From Mesohalobacter halotolerans (GTDB lineage: Bacteria; Bacteroidota; Bacteroidia; Flavobacteriales; Flavobacteriaceae), in contig NZ_SWMU01000001.1 of assembly GCF_006120725.1 (NCBI RefSeq), positions 744,001-808,000 of the forward strand: a stretch of DNA of 64,000 bases. Reading direction: 5' to 3'. This document shows, piece after piece, positions 17,070 to 26,829 of the stretch. The translations under genes were made by a program, and so were the position numbers. The notes below the pieces were generated by a model. The model did not search any database. It was not told where the DNA came from and saw nothing but the letters and a program-made list of their open reading frames with translations. Each line of letters starts with the position of its first letter. Position 1 is the first letter of the stretch.

Positions 17070-17540
17070 ATGAATCCTAAAATCCGTTTTGCAAAACCTA
17101 AAGATGTCTTAAGCATCATGCAACTTATTCAAGAATTGGCAGTCTATGAAAATGAACCCAATGCCGTTGATATCGATGAAGATTATTTAAAGAAATATGG
17201 TTTTGGAGATCATCAAGCTTTTAAATGTTTAGTGGCTGAAAATGAAACTGGTGAGATTTTAGGAATGGCCTTGTTTTACAATCGGTTTTCTACTTGGAAA
17301 GGCCTAACTATTCATCTTGAAGATTTGATTGTCAAACAAAAAAACAGAAAAAAAGGCATTGGTAAAGCCCTTTTTGAAGCTTTAATCAAACACGCAAAAG
17401 CAGAAAATATCAACCGGCTAGAATGGGTGGTTTTAGATTGGAATACCGATGCCATTGCGTTTTATGAGTCTTATGGCGCTAAAGTATTTCAAGAATGGCG
17501 AACGGTTCAAATGGGTAAAGAGACTATACAAAAATTTTAA
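17070..17540 (+). CDS. GNAT-family N-acetyltransferase (diamine-acetyltransferase-like)
   Basis: The protein has 156 residues. The opening IRFAKPKDVLSIMQLIQELA, the central IHLEDLIVKQKNRKKGIGKAL (acetyl-CoA loop K-K-G-I-G-K-A) and the late VLDWNTDAIAFYESYGAKVF are typical of the spermidine/spermine and thialysine acetyltransferase-like group. The real substrate is not known. The stop is 7 bp before the aspartate kinase start, so both are probably on one transcript. Confidence 0.87.
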   Translation: MNPKIRFAKPKDVLSIMQLIQELAVYENEPNAVDIDEDYLKKYGFGDHQAFKCLVAENETGEILGMALFYNRFSTWKGLTIHLEDLIVKQKNRKKGIGKALFEALIKHAKAENINRLEWVVLDWNTDAIAFYESYGAKVFQEWRTVQMGKETIQKF

Positions 17541-17547
17541 AAACAAG

Positions 17548-18810
17548 ATGATACAAGTATTCAAGTTTGGAGGCGCATCCGTCAAAGATGCTAAAGGAGT
17601 GAGAAATGTAGCCAAAGTGATTGAATTGATGGGTAAAACACAAAAAGTGATTGTGATTTCAGCAATGGGCAAAACGACTAATGCACTTGAGCACATTATT
17701 GCCTTATATTTTGCTCAAGACAACAATTTAAAGGCTGAAATTGAAAATTTGAGACAATACCATCATAAGATATTAGATGAATTGTTTAAGACTAAACAAC
17801 ATCCGGCATATACCAAAACCAACTACTTTTTTGATGAGTTAGAAATATTTTTAAGTCGAAATAAATCGCCAAATTATGATTTTGTTTACGACCAAGTCGT
17901 AGCATTTGGTGAACTCATCAGCACGAGTATTGTCAGTCAGTTTTTGCATCAACTAGGTATAGACAATGCTTGGCACGATTGCAGAAATCTTATTCATACC
18001 GATAGCACACATCGTGATGCTGAAGTGAATTGGGAACAAACCCAAACCAAAATTAAAGCCCATATCAACCCAGAGGAACTCAGCATTACTCAAGGGTTTA
18101 TTGGCTCAGATGAAAATAACTTTACAACGACTTTAGGTCGAGAAGGGAGTGATTATACCGCAGGAATTATCGCCTACTGCCTAAATGCCGAAAATGTTTC
18201 GATTTGGAAAGATGTGCCCGGTGTTTTAAATGGTGATCCTAGCGTATTTAAAGACACACAACTACTCAATCAGATTTCTTATGAAGAAGCTATTGAATTA
18301 GCCTTTTACGGCGCTTCAGTAATTCATCCTAAAACACTACAGCCACTTCAACAAAAGGAAATTCCTTTGTTTGTCAAATCGTTTTACGACCCAAAATCAC
18401 CGGGTACTTGCGTGACAAAAGGCGAAGCTATTCAGCCCAAAGTGCCTTGTTATATTGTAAAAAACGATTTGATTATGCTGTCCTTATCTTCTTTAGATTT
18501 TTCCTTTTTTGTCGAAGACAACATCAGTGAAATTTTTGCCTTGTTTCACAAATATCAAATTAAAGTCGATTTGATTCAAAATTCAGCGATTAGTTTTTCA
18601 GTATGTATTGACAATAAGTTTAAAAACGCTGATAAATTGATTGAACATCTCAAAGCAAAGTTTAAAGTTAAATTTGAAAAAGATGTTACCTTACTCACAA
18701 TTCGTCATTACACGGATAAAACTTTGAAAGAGATGACAAAATATAAAGAAATTTTACTCAAACAATTTACCCAAGAAACGGTTCAGCTTGTGGTAAAGTC
18801 TTCTCAGTAA
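17548..18810 (+). CDS. Aspartate kinase (monofunctional)
   Basis: The start chosen is ATG 17548, giving MIQVFKFGGASVKDAKGV; an in-frame ATG 99 bp upstream lies inside the preceding gene and adds no kinase sequence. The protein has 420 residues. The amino-acid kinase domain has FKFGGASV at the N-terminus, QGFIGSDENNFTTTLGREGSD and WKDVPGVLNGDP; ACT-like sequence fills the C-terminal quarter. It phosphorylates aspartate for the Lys/Thr/Met pathway. No homoserine dehydrogenase is fused. No other pathway gene is adjacent. Confidence 0.9.
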   Translation: MIQVFKFGGASVKDAKGVRNVAKVIELMGKTQKVIVISAMGKTTNALEHIIALYFAQDNNLKAEIENLRQYHHKILDELFKTKQHPAYTKTNYFFDELEIFLSRNKSPNYDFVYDQVVAFGELISTSIVSQFLHQLGIDNAWHDCRNLIHTDSTHRDAEVNWEQTQTKIKAHINPEELSITQGFIGSDENNFTTTLGREGSDYTAGIIAYCLNAENVSIWKDVPGVLNGDPSVFKDTQLLNQISYEEAIELAFYGASVIHPKTLQPLQQKEIPLFVKSFYDPKSPGTCVTKGEAIQPKVPCYIVKNDLIMLSLSSLDFSFFVEDNISEIFALFHKYQIKVDLIQNSAISFSVCIDNKFKNADKLIEHLKAKFKVKFEKDVTLLTIRHYTDKTLKEMTKYKEILLKQFTQETVQLVVKSSQ

Positions 18811-18849
18811 AGTTGTTTATCTTTACATCAACTTTAAATCAAATCTAAA

Positions 18850-20655
18850 ATGCCTATTGTAACGGCTTCTGAGGTGTCTAAAGGCTTAAATTTAAATAAG
18901 TTAGGTGCATTTGGTGTGTTTTTTGGTCATGTCTTTTTAAGATTATCAAAGTTAAACAAACTCAATGCCATTTACGACCGCTATAAGCATCTCGATGCCC
19001 TAGATTTTATAGACGCCGCATTGATAGAGCTTGGGGTTTCCTTTGAAATTCCAGAAAAAGACTTAAAACGTATTCCAAAAGACGGTGCTTTTATCAGCAT
19101 TTCCAATCATCCGCTTGGTGGTATTGATGGATTGATTTTACTGAAGCTTATGCTTGAAGCGCGTGAAGATTATAAAGTCATTGCCAATTTTTTATTGCAG
19201 CGTTTAAAACCTCTTGAAGATAAAGTGATGCCAGTCAATCCTTTTGAAACCCGTCAAGACGTCAAGTCCAGTGTTACTGGTCTTAAACAAGCTTTGGCTC
19301 ATCTTAAAGACGGTCATCCTCTTGGGATTTTTCCAGCTGGCGAAGTCTCTACTTACAAAGAGGATAAAGCTATTGTAGATAAGCCTTGGACTGATGAAGC
19401 TTTAAAGTTGATTAAAAAAGCTGAAGTACCGGTTTTGCCTGTATATTTTCACGCTAAAAACAGTATAGCTTTTTATAAACTTGCCAAGCTTAGCGATAAC
19501 TTAAGGACAGCAAAATTACCTAGTGAAATGTTATCGCAACATTTTAGAAATATAAAAGTAAGAATTGGGTATCCGATTAACTTGAAAGACCAGCATCAGT
19601 TTGAAGATTTACAAGACTATAAAGCGTTTTTACGAAAGAAAACTTATATGCTGTCTAGTAGTTTTGAAAAAACCAGTTTAATAAAAAGTTTTCCGAGACA
19701 AATCAAATTTCCAATTCAAAATAGAGCAAAAAAGATTGTCTCTGAAAGTTCTCAACAACTTATTTTAAAAGAAATTGAAGTCTGTAGGTCTCAGAAAAAA
19801 TGTTTGTTAAAAAGTAAAAATTACGAGGTGTTTTTTGCCAAACGCGCTTTAGTGCCCAGTATTGTCAGAGAAATAGGGCGTTTGCGAGAAATTACGTTTC
19901 GTTCAATTGGTGAAGGCACCAACAAATCAATAGATTTAGACGATTACGACCACTATTATCACCACATGTTTTTATGGGATAATGAAGCCCAGAAAATTGC
20001 CGGGGCTTACCGCATGGGGCTTGGCAATGAAATCTATAAACAACACGGTATGGAAGGCTTTTACCTCAGCGAACTTTTTAGGTTTGAACCTGAGTCTCAT
20101 CGATTGATGAGCCAGTCGATTGAGATGGGACGAGCGTTTATCATAGAAGGGTATCAACAAAAACCCATGCCGTTATTTTTGTTGTGGAAAGGTATTGTGC
20201 ATTGCACATTGAGATTTCCAGAACATAAATATTTAATCGGTGGCGTGAGTATCAGTAATAAGTTTTCAAATTTTTCTAAATCGATTATGATTGAATTTAT
20301 GAAATCCAATTATTACGACCCATATTTGGCGCAGTATGTTCATCCTAAAAAAGAATTTAAAGTTAAATTAAAAGATGTAGATAAAGATTTTGTATTTGAT
20401 GCTACCCAAGCCGATTTAAATAAATTTGACAGGCTGATTGATGAACTGGAAACTGACAATCTGCGTTTACCCGTTTTAATCAAAAAATACATTAAACAAA
20501 ATGCCAAAGTTGTCGCCTTTAATGTTGATCCATTATTTAACAATTCGGTTGATGGCTTAATGTACATTAGAATTGAAGATTTGCCCGAAAGTACTGTAAA
20601 ACCGGTCCTAGAAGAATTTCAAGCAGAACTCGAATCACAACAACACAAAAAATAA
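18850..20655 (+). CDS. Bifunctional ornithine-lipid acyltransferase (OlsF-like: OlsA-like + OlsB-like fusion)
   Basis: The protein has 601 residues. The N-terminal half is a PlsC/OlsA-type acyltransferase with His87 and Asp93 in NHPLGGIDG (one residue longer than the classical HX4D box) and FPAGE at 161-165. The C-terminal half is an OlsB-like GNAT-type N-acyltransferase (IGRLREITFRSIGEGT, FLWDNEAQKIAGAYRMG, LSELFRFEP, SIEMGRAFI). This order matches OlsF, a two-step ornithine-lipid synthase described in Serratia and Flavobacterium johnsoniae. It would make the phosphorus-free membrane lipid from ornithine and acyl-ACP. The HIT gene starts 5 bp after its stop, suggesting co-transcription. An inverted repeat (18809-18835) lies just upstream. 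Confidence 0.82.
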   Translation: MPIVTASEVSKGLNLNKLGAFGVFFGHVFLRLSKLNKLNAIYDRYKHLDALDFIDAALIELGVSFEIPEKDLKRIPKDGAFISISNHPLGGIDGLILLKLMLEAREDYKVIANFLLQRLKPLEDKVMPVNPFETRQDVKSSVTGLKQALAHLKDGHPLGIFPAGEVSTYKEDKAIVDKPWTDEALKLIKKAEVPVLPVYFHAKNSIAFYKLAKLSDNLRTAKLPSEMLSQHFRNIKVRIGYPINLKDQHQFEDLQDYKAFLRKKTYMLSSSFEKTSLIKSFPRQIKFPIQNRAKKIVSESSQQLILKEIEVCRSQKKCLLKSKNYEVFFAKRALVPSIVREIGRLREITFRSIGEGTNKSIDLDDYDHYYHHMFLWDNEAQKIAGAYRMGLGNEIYKQHGMEGFYLSELFRFEPESHRLMSQSIEMGRAFIIEGYQQKPMPLFLLWKGIVHCTLRFPEHKYLIGGVSISNKFSNFSKSIMIEFMKSNYYDPYLAQYVHPKKEFKVKLKDVDKDFVFDATQADLNKFDRLIDELETDNLRLPVLIKKYIKQNAKVVAFNVDPLFNNSVDGLMYIRIEDLPESTVKPVLEEFQAELESQQHKK

Positions 20656-20660
20656 GAACT

Positions 20661-21056
20661 ATGTCTACGATCTTTACAAAAATTATCAATGGAGAAATCC
20701 CTTGTTATAAAGTTGCTGAAAGCGATGAATTTATTGCGTTTTTAGACATTAATCCAAATGCTAAAGGCCATACGCTTTGCGTGCCTAAAAAAGAAGTGAA
20801 CAAAATATTTGATCTTGATGAAGATAGCTATTTAAAATTGATGCAGTTTTCCAGACAAGTGGCTTTAGCCTTGAGACAAGTTGTCGATTGTAAGCGTATC
20901 GGTGTCTCGGTAGTTGGGCTTGAGGTGCCTCATGTACATGTGCATCTCATTCCTATAAACGCTATGAAAGACATGACCTTTCAACATAAAGTTAAGATGA
21001 GTGACGAAGAGTTTAAAGCTTTGGCTAAAAAAGTTTCTAGAGCTTACGACATTTAA
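20661..21056 (+). CDS. HIT-family nucleotide-binding hydrolase
   Basis: The protein has 131 residues, a typical HIT length. The catalytic HVHVH motif is at 91-95 (VPHVHVHLIP), with N-terminal TKIINGEIPCYKV and the FLDINPNAKGHTL substrate segment. HINT-type members hydrolyse AMP-linked or dinucleoside polyphosphates. It follows the OlsF-like gene after 5 bp. The physiological substrate is not deducible. Confidence 0.92.
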   Translation: MSTIFTKIINGEIPCYKVAESDEFIAFLDINPNAKGHTLCVPKKEVNKIFDLDEDSYLKLMQFSRQVALALRQVVDCKRIGVSVVGLEVPHVHVHLIPINAMKDMTFQHKVKMSDEEFKALAKKVSRAYDI

Positions 21057-21162
21057 AATACCGTCAAACCCATGACTGTATTTATACAAATAGCGTCATT
21101 ATAATTCACATATATTTTAAAATATTAAAAATACGCCAATTATATGACTTAAAATTATTAAA

Positions 21163-22324
21163 ATGCGTCAATACAAAGACGTAATTATAATGAATATAGT
21201 CAGAGATATAACCGAATTAATACAGCAAAAGATTCAACCTCAAAAAGTTATCTTTATCTTAGGAGCTAGAAGAGTTGGTAAAACAGTTTTAGTCAACAAA
21301 CTGCTAAAGTCAGTAAAAGAACCTGTTTTAAAATTGAATAGCGAAGATATTTCTGTTCATCACAAACTGGCATTAAGGAGTATTGAAAATTATAAAAATA
21401 TCTTAGGAGGTTATAATTTCTTTTTATAGATGAGGCTCAAAAAATACCCGAAATAGGTCATAAATTAAAATTAATGATAGATGAAATAGCTGATTTAAAG
21501 ATTATAATTACAGCTTCATCTGCATTAGATATCAATAAAAATACTGGCGAACCGCTTACAGGAAGAAAATTTACATTCAATCTTTTTCCGTTCTCTGAAA
21601 ACGAGTTTAATCAAACAGAAAATGCATTTTCAAAAGATGAAAAAGTAAAGCAAAGACTTGTTTTTGGAAGTTACCCAGAACTTATTCATATCAATAATCA
21701 AGAAGACAAAAAAGATTATCTCAATGAGTTGATAAGTTCATATCTTCTTAAAGATATTTTGGCTTATGAAAATATTGAAAGTTCCCAAAAGATATTTAAT
21801 TTACTCAGGTTGATTGCATTTCAAATCGGTGGTGAAGTGTCTTACCAAGAGCTAGGAAAAAAATGGGTGTAAGCAAAAACACAGTAGAAAAATATTTAGA
21901 TTTACTACAAAAGATGTTTATTCTTAAAAAAGTTGAAGGTTTTAGCAGAAATTTGAGGAAAGAAATCACTAAAGACTCACGTTGGTATTTTGTTGATAAT
22001 GGGATTAGAAATGCTGTTATTGCCAATTTTAATGCCATTGAAATCAGGAATGATATTGGGCAATTGTGGGAAAATTATATGATTTCTGAAAGGCTAAAAT
22101 ACCAACAGAATACAAGATTATCATCAAACAATTATTTTTGGAGAACTTACACACAACAAGAGATTGACTGGGTTGAAGAAAGAGATGGACAATTGTTCGG
22201 GTATGAATTTAAGTGGAAAAAATCAAAAATTAAATCATCTACATTATGGTTAAAAACTTATCCTGAAGCAACTTTTGAAGTGATTACAAAAGACAATTTT
22301 AGTGAGTGGTTAAATATTGAATAG
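21163..22324 (+). pseudogene. AAA ATPase with DUF4143 domain, broken by two one-base frameshifts
   Basis: Three frames join to one protein. Frame one (from ATG 21163 or 21190) holds the P-loop FILGARRVGKTVLVNKLL and ends at TAG 21427-21429. Frame two continues FIDEAQKIPEIGHKLKLM, with Walker B FIDEAQ, up to TAA 21870-21872. Frame three continues KKMGVSKNTVEKYLDLL, the DUF4143 C-domain, to 22324. One extra T in the T5 run (21421-21425) and one extra A in the A7 run (21857-21863) would restore a single frame of about 385 residues. Both faults lie in homopolymers, so decay, slippage or sequencing error are all possible. Members of this family are accessory ATPases of unknown role. Confidence 0.85.
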
Positions 22325-22358
22325 TTATAAAATACTCTACTATATTATGATTGCAATC

Positions 22359-24050
22359 TTACAAAAGCTCCACAAACAACCCAGTATCCGTTTTGTTGAC
22401 CGTCGCCAATTCTTTAGCTCGTAATCCTTTTAAGGCCTTATCCCATTTTTTGTTAGACAAGCCAGATTTCGATTTTAAATCCGCTAATTCATACTCCGCT
22501 TGTTTTTTAAGTGCATCCATAATGACTTTTTCCTCTGCGGAAAGTTCTACTTTTTTCTTTTCCGGCTTCATTTGTGGAAAAAACAAGACTTCTTGGATAG
22601 AGGGATTGTTGGTTAAAAACATAATTAATCTATCCATGCCAATACCGAGACCTGAAGTTGGAGGCATACCATATTCTAGAGCGCGCAGAAAATCGTAATC
22701 AATAAATTCTGTCGCTTCTTCATCGCCTTTTTTAGAGAGTTTTAATTGTTCTTCAAAACGTTCTCTTTGATCTATCGGATCATTGAGCTCTGAATAGGCA
22801 TTGGCGATTTCTTTACCACAAACCATGAGTTCAAATCGTTCGGTCAAATCGGGGTTATCACGATGACTTTTACACAATGGGCTCATTTCTTTTGGATAAT
22901 CGGTAATGAATGTGGGTTGAATAAAATGCGGCTCGCATTTTTCACCAAAAATTTCATCTATCAACTTGCCTTTGCCCATAGTATCGTCAACATCAATATT
23001 CATATTTAGGCAAGCTTGACGTAATTCATCTTCAGATTTTCCAGTAATGTCAAAACCTGTGTACTCTTTGATGGCGTCGGTCATCGTTACTCTTTTATAA
23101 GGTGCTTTAAAGTCTATATGATGTTCTTTGAATTGCGCCTCAGTAGTTCCGTTTACGGCTTTGGCACAATGTTCGAGTAATTGTTCAACAAACTGCATCA
23201 TCCAATTGTAGTCTTTGTAGGCCACATAAATTTCCATGGCGGTAAACTCCGGATTATGAGTACGGTCCATACCCTCGTTACGGAAATTTTTAGAAAACTC
23301 ATACACACCATTAAACCCACCAACGATAAGCCTTTTTAGGTATAATTCATTAGCAATCCTCAGATATAGAGGAATATCTAAAGCATTATGGTGAGTGACA
23401 AAGGGTTTTGCAGCTGCACCACCAGGAATAGATTGTAAAATAGGTGTTTCGACTTCTAAATAGCCTTTGTCGTTAAAAAACTCTCGCATAGCCGTAAAGA
23501 GTTTTGTGCGTTTAATAAACACATCTTTGACGTGAGCGTTAACAGCTAAATCTGCATAGCGCTGACGATAGCGCTGCTCTTCATCAGTAAAGCCATCGTA
23601 TTGGTTGCCCTCTTTGTCTTTTTTCGGTAGAGGTAATGGCTTTAAGGCTTTGCTGAGCAGTTCAAAGTCTTTGACCATAACGGTCATCTCACCAACTTTG
23701 GTTTTAAACAATTCACCTTTTATATAGATAAAATCACCTATGTCTAAAAGTTTTTTATAAACATCGTTGTATTGAGATTTGTCTTCATCGGGACAGATTT
23801 CATCCCGGTTGAAATACACTTGAATCCGTCCTTCAGCGTCTTGAAGTTCGGCAAATGAAGCTTTACCTTGAATACGTCTCGACATTAATCGTCCAGCAAT
23901 TTTTACGGGTTTACCGTCTACAAAATTTGATTTGATTTCGCTGGTATTTGTATCAATATCAACTTCAGGAGCTGGATAAGGATTTATGTTTTTAGACTTA
24001 AGTTGCTCTAATTTTTCTCGTCTTACACGTTCTTGTTCAGATAATGCCAT
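22359..24050 (-). CDS. lysS: Lysyl-tRNA synthetase, class II
   Basis: The protein has 563 residues. It has the OB-fold anticodon-binding domain (about 50-165, VKIAGRLMSRRIQGKASFAELQ-type), then the class II catalytic core. Motif 2 is YEFSKNFRNEGMDRTHNPEF and motif 3 is SGLGIGMDRLIMFLT. After motif 3 there is an extra C-terminal segment of about 65 residues (AEEKVIMDALKKQ to GLFVELL), rich in Lys and Glu, seen in many Bacteroidota LysS proteins. It charges tRNA-Lys in the cytosol. It is convergent with the broken DUF4143 gene. Confidence 0.96.
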   Translation of the reverse strand: MALSEQERVRREKLEQLKSKNINPYPAPEVDIDTNTSEIKSNFVDGKPVKIAGRLMSRRIQGKASFAELQDAEGRIQVYFNRDEICPDEDKSQYNDVYKKLLDIGDFIYIKGELFKTKVGEMTVMVKDFELLSKALKPLPLPKKDKEGNQYDGFTDEEQRYRQRYADLAVNAHVKDVFIKRTKLFTAMREFFNDKGYLEVETPILQSIPGGAAAKPFVTHHNALDIPLYLRIANELYLKRLIVGGFNGVYEFSKNFRNEGMDRTHNPEFTAMEIYVAYKDYNWMMQFVEQLLEHCAKAVNGTTEAQFKEHHIDFKAPYKRVTMTDAIKEYTGFDITGKSEDELRQACLNMNIDVDDTMGKGKLIDEIFGEKCEPHFIQPTFITDYPKEMSPLCKSHRDNPDLTERFELMVCGKEIANAYSELNDPIDQRERFEEQLKLSKKGDEEATEFIDYDFLRALEYGMPPTSGLGIGMDRLIMFLTNNPSIQEVLFFPQMKPEKKKVELSAEEKVIMDALKKQAEYELADLKSKSGLSNKKWDKALKGLRAKELATVNKTDTGLFVELL

Positions 24051-24115
24051 TGATGATTATAATTTGAAAGTTGCAAAGATAAGTCGTTTTAAGAAAATAG
24101 ATGGAGTTTATGCTA

Positions 24116-24889
24116 TTACATCATAATTTTAAACGGATGTTTAAGACCTTTAAAATTATTGAGCTTAGCCGTGAGTGATCCAACGGCAAGTTCTGCTTCA
24201 ATTTTGACTGGGATTTTATTCATGTCATCAGAGATCCAAACGGTTACACTTTCTTCTTCTTCAAATACACGACCGGATTTGACATAAGGTCTAAAGATCA
24301 AACATTTTACTTTTCCAAATTTAGTTTCAATTGTCTCTCTACCGAGAAATCTGGTTTTAAAGTCAAAGTTTTGTTCGTCAAAAAACATGTTGAGCGTGTA
24401 TTCATCCCCTTTTTTTAATTTTTTATTGTTGACTTGATTCCTAAGGTAATAAAGGGCAGAAAGCATATCTTGAGTCTTGTCTGTAAACTGATGTTTGTGA
24501 ACAGTGTCGTATTTGTAGTCATGCACAGTGGCTATTTTTTGACTATAGTCAAAACTTATCATCTTATTTTTGTAATAACCGCCTTCAATGATGTCGCGTA
24601 TAAATTTATAAGGTTTGACCTGATTGGTATCTATAAAACTTTCGTATCGGTCTCTTACCTTAAAAAATACATCAAGTAAACCTGTAGATTTCCCAAAACC
24701 TTTAATGTGGTAAACAGTTTTACCGTCAAGTTTGTCAAGTTTGACCTCTAAGCTTGCTTTGCTTGCATTAAACCAACCGTATTTTACCCTATAATCTAAC
24801 CTTTCTCCATCTTGAAATGCTTTTTCTTGAGCAACGCTAAAGGCTGTAGTGAAAATTAAAACAAGTAAAAAAGATTTTTTGTGAGGCAT
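24116..24889 (-). CDS. DUF3108 family secreted protein
   Basis: The protein has 257 residues with a signal peptide (FLLVLIFTTAFSVAQ). The DUF3108 pattern is clear: GERLDYRVKYGWFNASKASLEV near the start, then FDEQNFDFKTRFLGRETIET, RVFEEEESVTVWISDD and IPVKIEAELAVGSLTAKL. The family is a periplasmic beta-barrel-like lipid-binding fold by prediction, of unknown function. It stands 65 bp upstream of lysS in the same direction and may share its transcript. Confidence 0.87.
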   Translation of the reverse strand: MPHKKSFLLVLIFTTAFSVAQEKAFQDGERLDYRVKYGWFNASKASLEVKLDKLDGKTVYHIKGFGKSTGLLDVFFKVRDRYESFIDTNQVKPYKFIRDIIEGGYYKNKMISFDYSQKIATVHDYKYDTVHKHQFTDKTQDMLSALYYLRNQVNNKKLKKGDEYTLNMFFDEQNFDFKTRFLGRETIETKFGKVKCLIFRPYVKSGRVFEEEESVTVWISDDMNKIPVKIEAELAVGSLTAKLNNFKGLKHPFKIMM

Positions 24890-24976
24890 AAATACATTCT
24901 TAACACCGTAAAATTATAAATATAGTTAAGTAATATGATAAAATTAGTGAAATCTTTACATTAACAGAAATAGGAT

Positions 24977-26770
24977 TTATAGTAACCCAAAATACCAAGG
25001 AATTACAAAACTTGAAGTCACCCAAAAACTCAGATTCAATAAAACACCAACTTTAAAAAAATCTTTAAAGCGGTATTGACCTGCAGTATATACCATAGTA
25101 TTGGTTTGGTAACCTATTGGGGTCATAAAGGTAGCTGAAGCCGCAAGCATGATAGTAATTAAAAAAGGAATCGGGTTAGCCTCCAGAGTTGAAGCCGTTG
25201 CTATAGCGATTGGAGCCATTAATGCTGCAGAGGCGTTATTAGACATGACTTCTGTAAGTAATGAAGTCGTAATGTAAAGTCCAGAAATAATACCGATTAT
25301 ACCCAATGGACTGAGCTGATTGACCAATAGTTGTGCAATCATAACATCTAATCCTGTCTTGTCTATCGCCAAACCTAAACTCAATGCGCCAGCTAGCAGA
25401 AATATAATCTTCCAATTGATGGCTTTATACACATCTCTCATCCTAATAACTTTTGTAAGCATGAGAATTGTCACAGCTGCGATAGTACCAGTTAAAATAT
25501 CAATGATATTAAGAGCGGCCATAGTGATTATTACAAAAATTAAACTGATGACTGCAATAAATTTAGGTTTATTAAAGTCCGTCAGATGACTTGCAGACAA
25601 AAGCACAAAAGGCGCATCTTGTTGTGCTTCTTTCTTTTTTAAAGTTTTGATGTAATGTGATTTGACTTCGGCCAAAATTACATCACCGGCATGAAGTTTT
25701 ATATCGTAAAGATCGTCCTGCGTAATATCGTCTCTTTGCTTTACAGCTAGTGGAATAGCTCTATACCTTCTTCTAAAGTCAAGTTCTTTAAGGGTTTTGC
25801 CGTGAATTTCAGAAGAAGATGTAATGACCATTTCAACAAGTGCTGCATTTTTGCCAGTCAAATCATCTTCACCAATTTTTAAAGGTGATACAGCAAAAGA
25901 TTTAGCTTTTCCTTTTAGAGATCTTATTTTATCTGCATGGCATTTGACTTTTAAAATATCGTGTGCGTTTAAGATGAAATCACCTTGTGGAAGTGTAAAT
26001 ACCTCACAATTTCGTTTAACTTCAATGATATCCATTTCAAATTCATTGATAAGTTCAGAATCCATGATTTTAGTCTCTACGGAGTTTGATTGAGGTAACA
26101 GTTCAATCTCAGTAATGTATTGATTAAAGTCAAAAGATTTTTTCAAGGTTTTTTTTGAACGACTGGGTAGCAATTTTGTTCCAAAAATAGACATATAGGC
26201 TATCCCAACGACCAAAAGTATACCTGCAATGGGCGTCATGCTAAACATGCTTAAGCCTTCTATGCCGTTTTCTTCTGCAATACCACTGACTAAAATGTTG
26301 GTTGAAGTTCCTATCAAAGTACACATGCCACCAAAGATTGAAGCAAATGATAAGGGAATAAGCATTTTTGAGGGTTCTTGACCTGAGTTGTGAGCAATTT
26401 GAATAACAACAGGAATAAACATTGCTACAATTGGGGTGTTGTTTACAAATGCTGAAATCACGGCAATTAAAAGCATCATGAGTAACATTCCCGCATTAAA
26501 TTTATACCTGAATAAGCTAGATAAACGATGTGCTAAGACTTGCAAAGCACCGGTTTTAAGCAATGCAGCACTCAAAACAAACATAAAAGCAACTGTGATT
26601 GTTGCTTTATTACTAAATCCTTTAATGCCCTCTTGAGGGGTAAGTACTCCAGTTAATATTAAACTCACTAATATCAAAATAGCCACCAAATCTACAGGTA
26701 AGGCTTCTGTAGCAAATAGTACAATTGCCGCTGCTATAATGCACAAAGTGATGATTGCTGCTGTTGTCAT
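24977..26770 (-). CDS. SLC13-family permease with two TrkA-C (RCK_C) domains
   Basis: The protein has 597 residues. N- and C-terminal membrane blocks of five to six helices each (VSLILTGVLTPQEGIKGFSN; NNTPIVAMFIPVVI; later MSNNASAALMAPIAIA) flank a soluble centre at about 205-385. The centre holds two RCK_C-like domains (ELINEFEMDIIEVKRNCE and SSSEIHGKTLKELDFRRRY). The repeated NNT/NNA loops fit the DASS carrier fold. Such carriers move sulfate, dicarboxylates or other anions with sodium; the soluble domains probably regulate. The substrate is not assigned. Confidence 0.9.
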   Translation of the reverse strand: MTTAAIITLCIIAAAIVLFATEALPVDLVAILILVSLILTGVLTPQEGIKGFSNKATITVAFMFVLSAALLKTGALQVLAHRLSSLFRYKFNAGMLLMMLLIAVISAFVNNTPIVAMFIPVVIQIAHNSGQEPSKMLIPLSFASIFGGMCTLIGTSTNILVSGIAEENGIEGLSMFSMTPIAGILLVVGIAYMSIFGTKLLPSRSKKTLKKSFDFNQYITEIELLPQSNSVETKIMDSELINEFEMDIIEVKRNCEVFTLPQGDFILNAHDILKVKCHADKIRSLKGKAKSFAVSPLKIGEDDLTGKNAALVEMVITSSSEIHGKTLKELDFRRRYRAIPLAVKQRDDITQDDLYDIKLHAGDVILAEVKSHYIKTLKKKEAQQDAPFVLLSASHLTDFNKPKFIAVISLIFVIITMAALNIIDILTGTIAAVTILMLTKVIRMRDVYKAINWKIIFLLAGALSLGLAIDKTGLDVMIAQLLVNQLSPLGIIGIISGLYITTSLLTEVMSNNASAALMAPIAIATASTLEANPIPFLITIMLAASATFMTPIGYQTNTMVYTAGQYRFKDFFKVGVLLNLSFWVTSSFVIPWYFGLL

Positions 26771-26801
26771 AAATCAAAAAAACTTAGCAAATATATTAAT
26801 T

Positions 26802-26818
26802 CCTACTAATTTAGTAGG
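26802..26818. promoter_or_regulatory. Perfect dyad CCTACTA-ATT-TAGTAGG between the XrtF pair and the SLC13 permease
   Basis: Seven-bp arms with a 3-nt loop sit in the 59-bp gap 11 bp past the stop of the XrtF partner gene and 31 bp before the permease start, all on the minus strand. No T-run follows on the minus strand, so it may be an operator rather than a terminator. It is a small, unproven signal. Confidence 0.4.
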
Positions 26819-26829
26819 TATTTAATCGT

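Noticed and set aside
17449-17547. Upstream ATG for aspartate kinase
   Set aside because: The extra 33 residues come from the other frame of the acetyltransferase gene; the kinase domain starts at MIQVFKFGG.
18809-18835. AAAGTTG/CAACTTT stem between aspartate kinase and the OlsF-like gene as a terminator
   Set aside because: The loop is 13 nt, the stem is AT-rich and no T-run follows; it may be chance.
21096-21193. TCATTATAATT / AATTATAATGA inverted repeat before the DUF4143 gene
   Set aside because: Only 11 bp and almost purely A and T in an AT-rich gap, with 76 bp between the arms; chance is likely.
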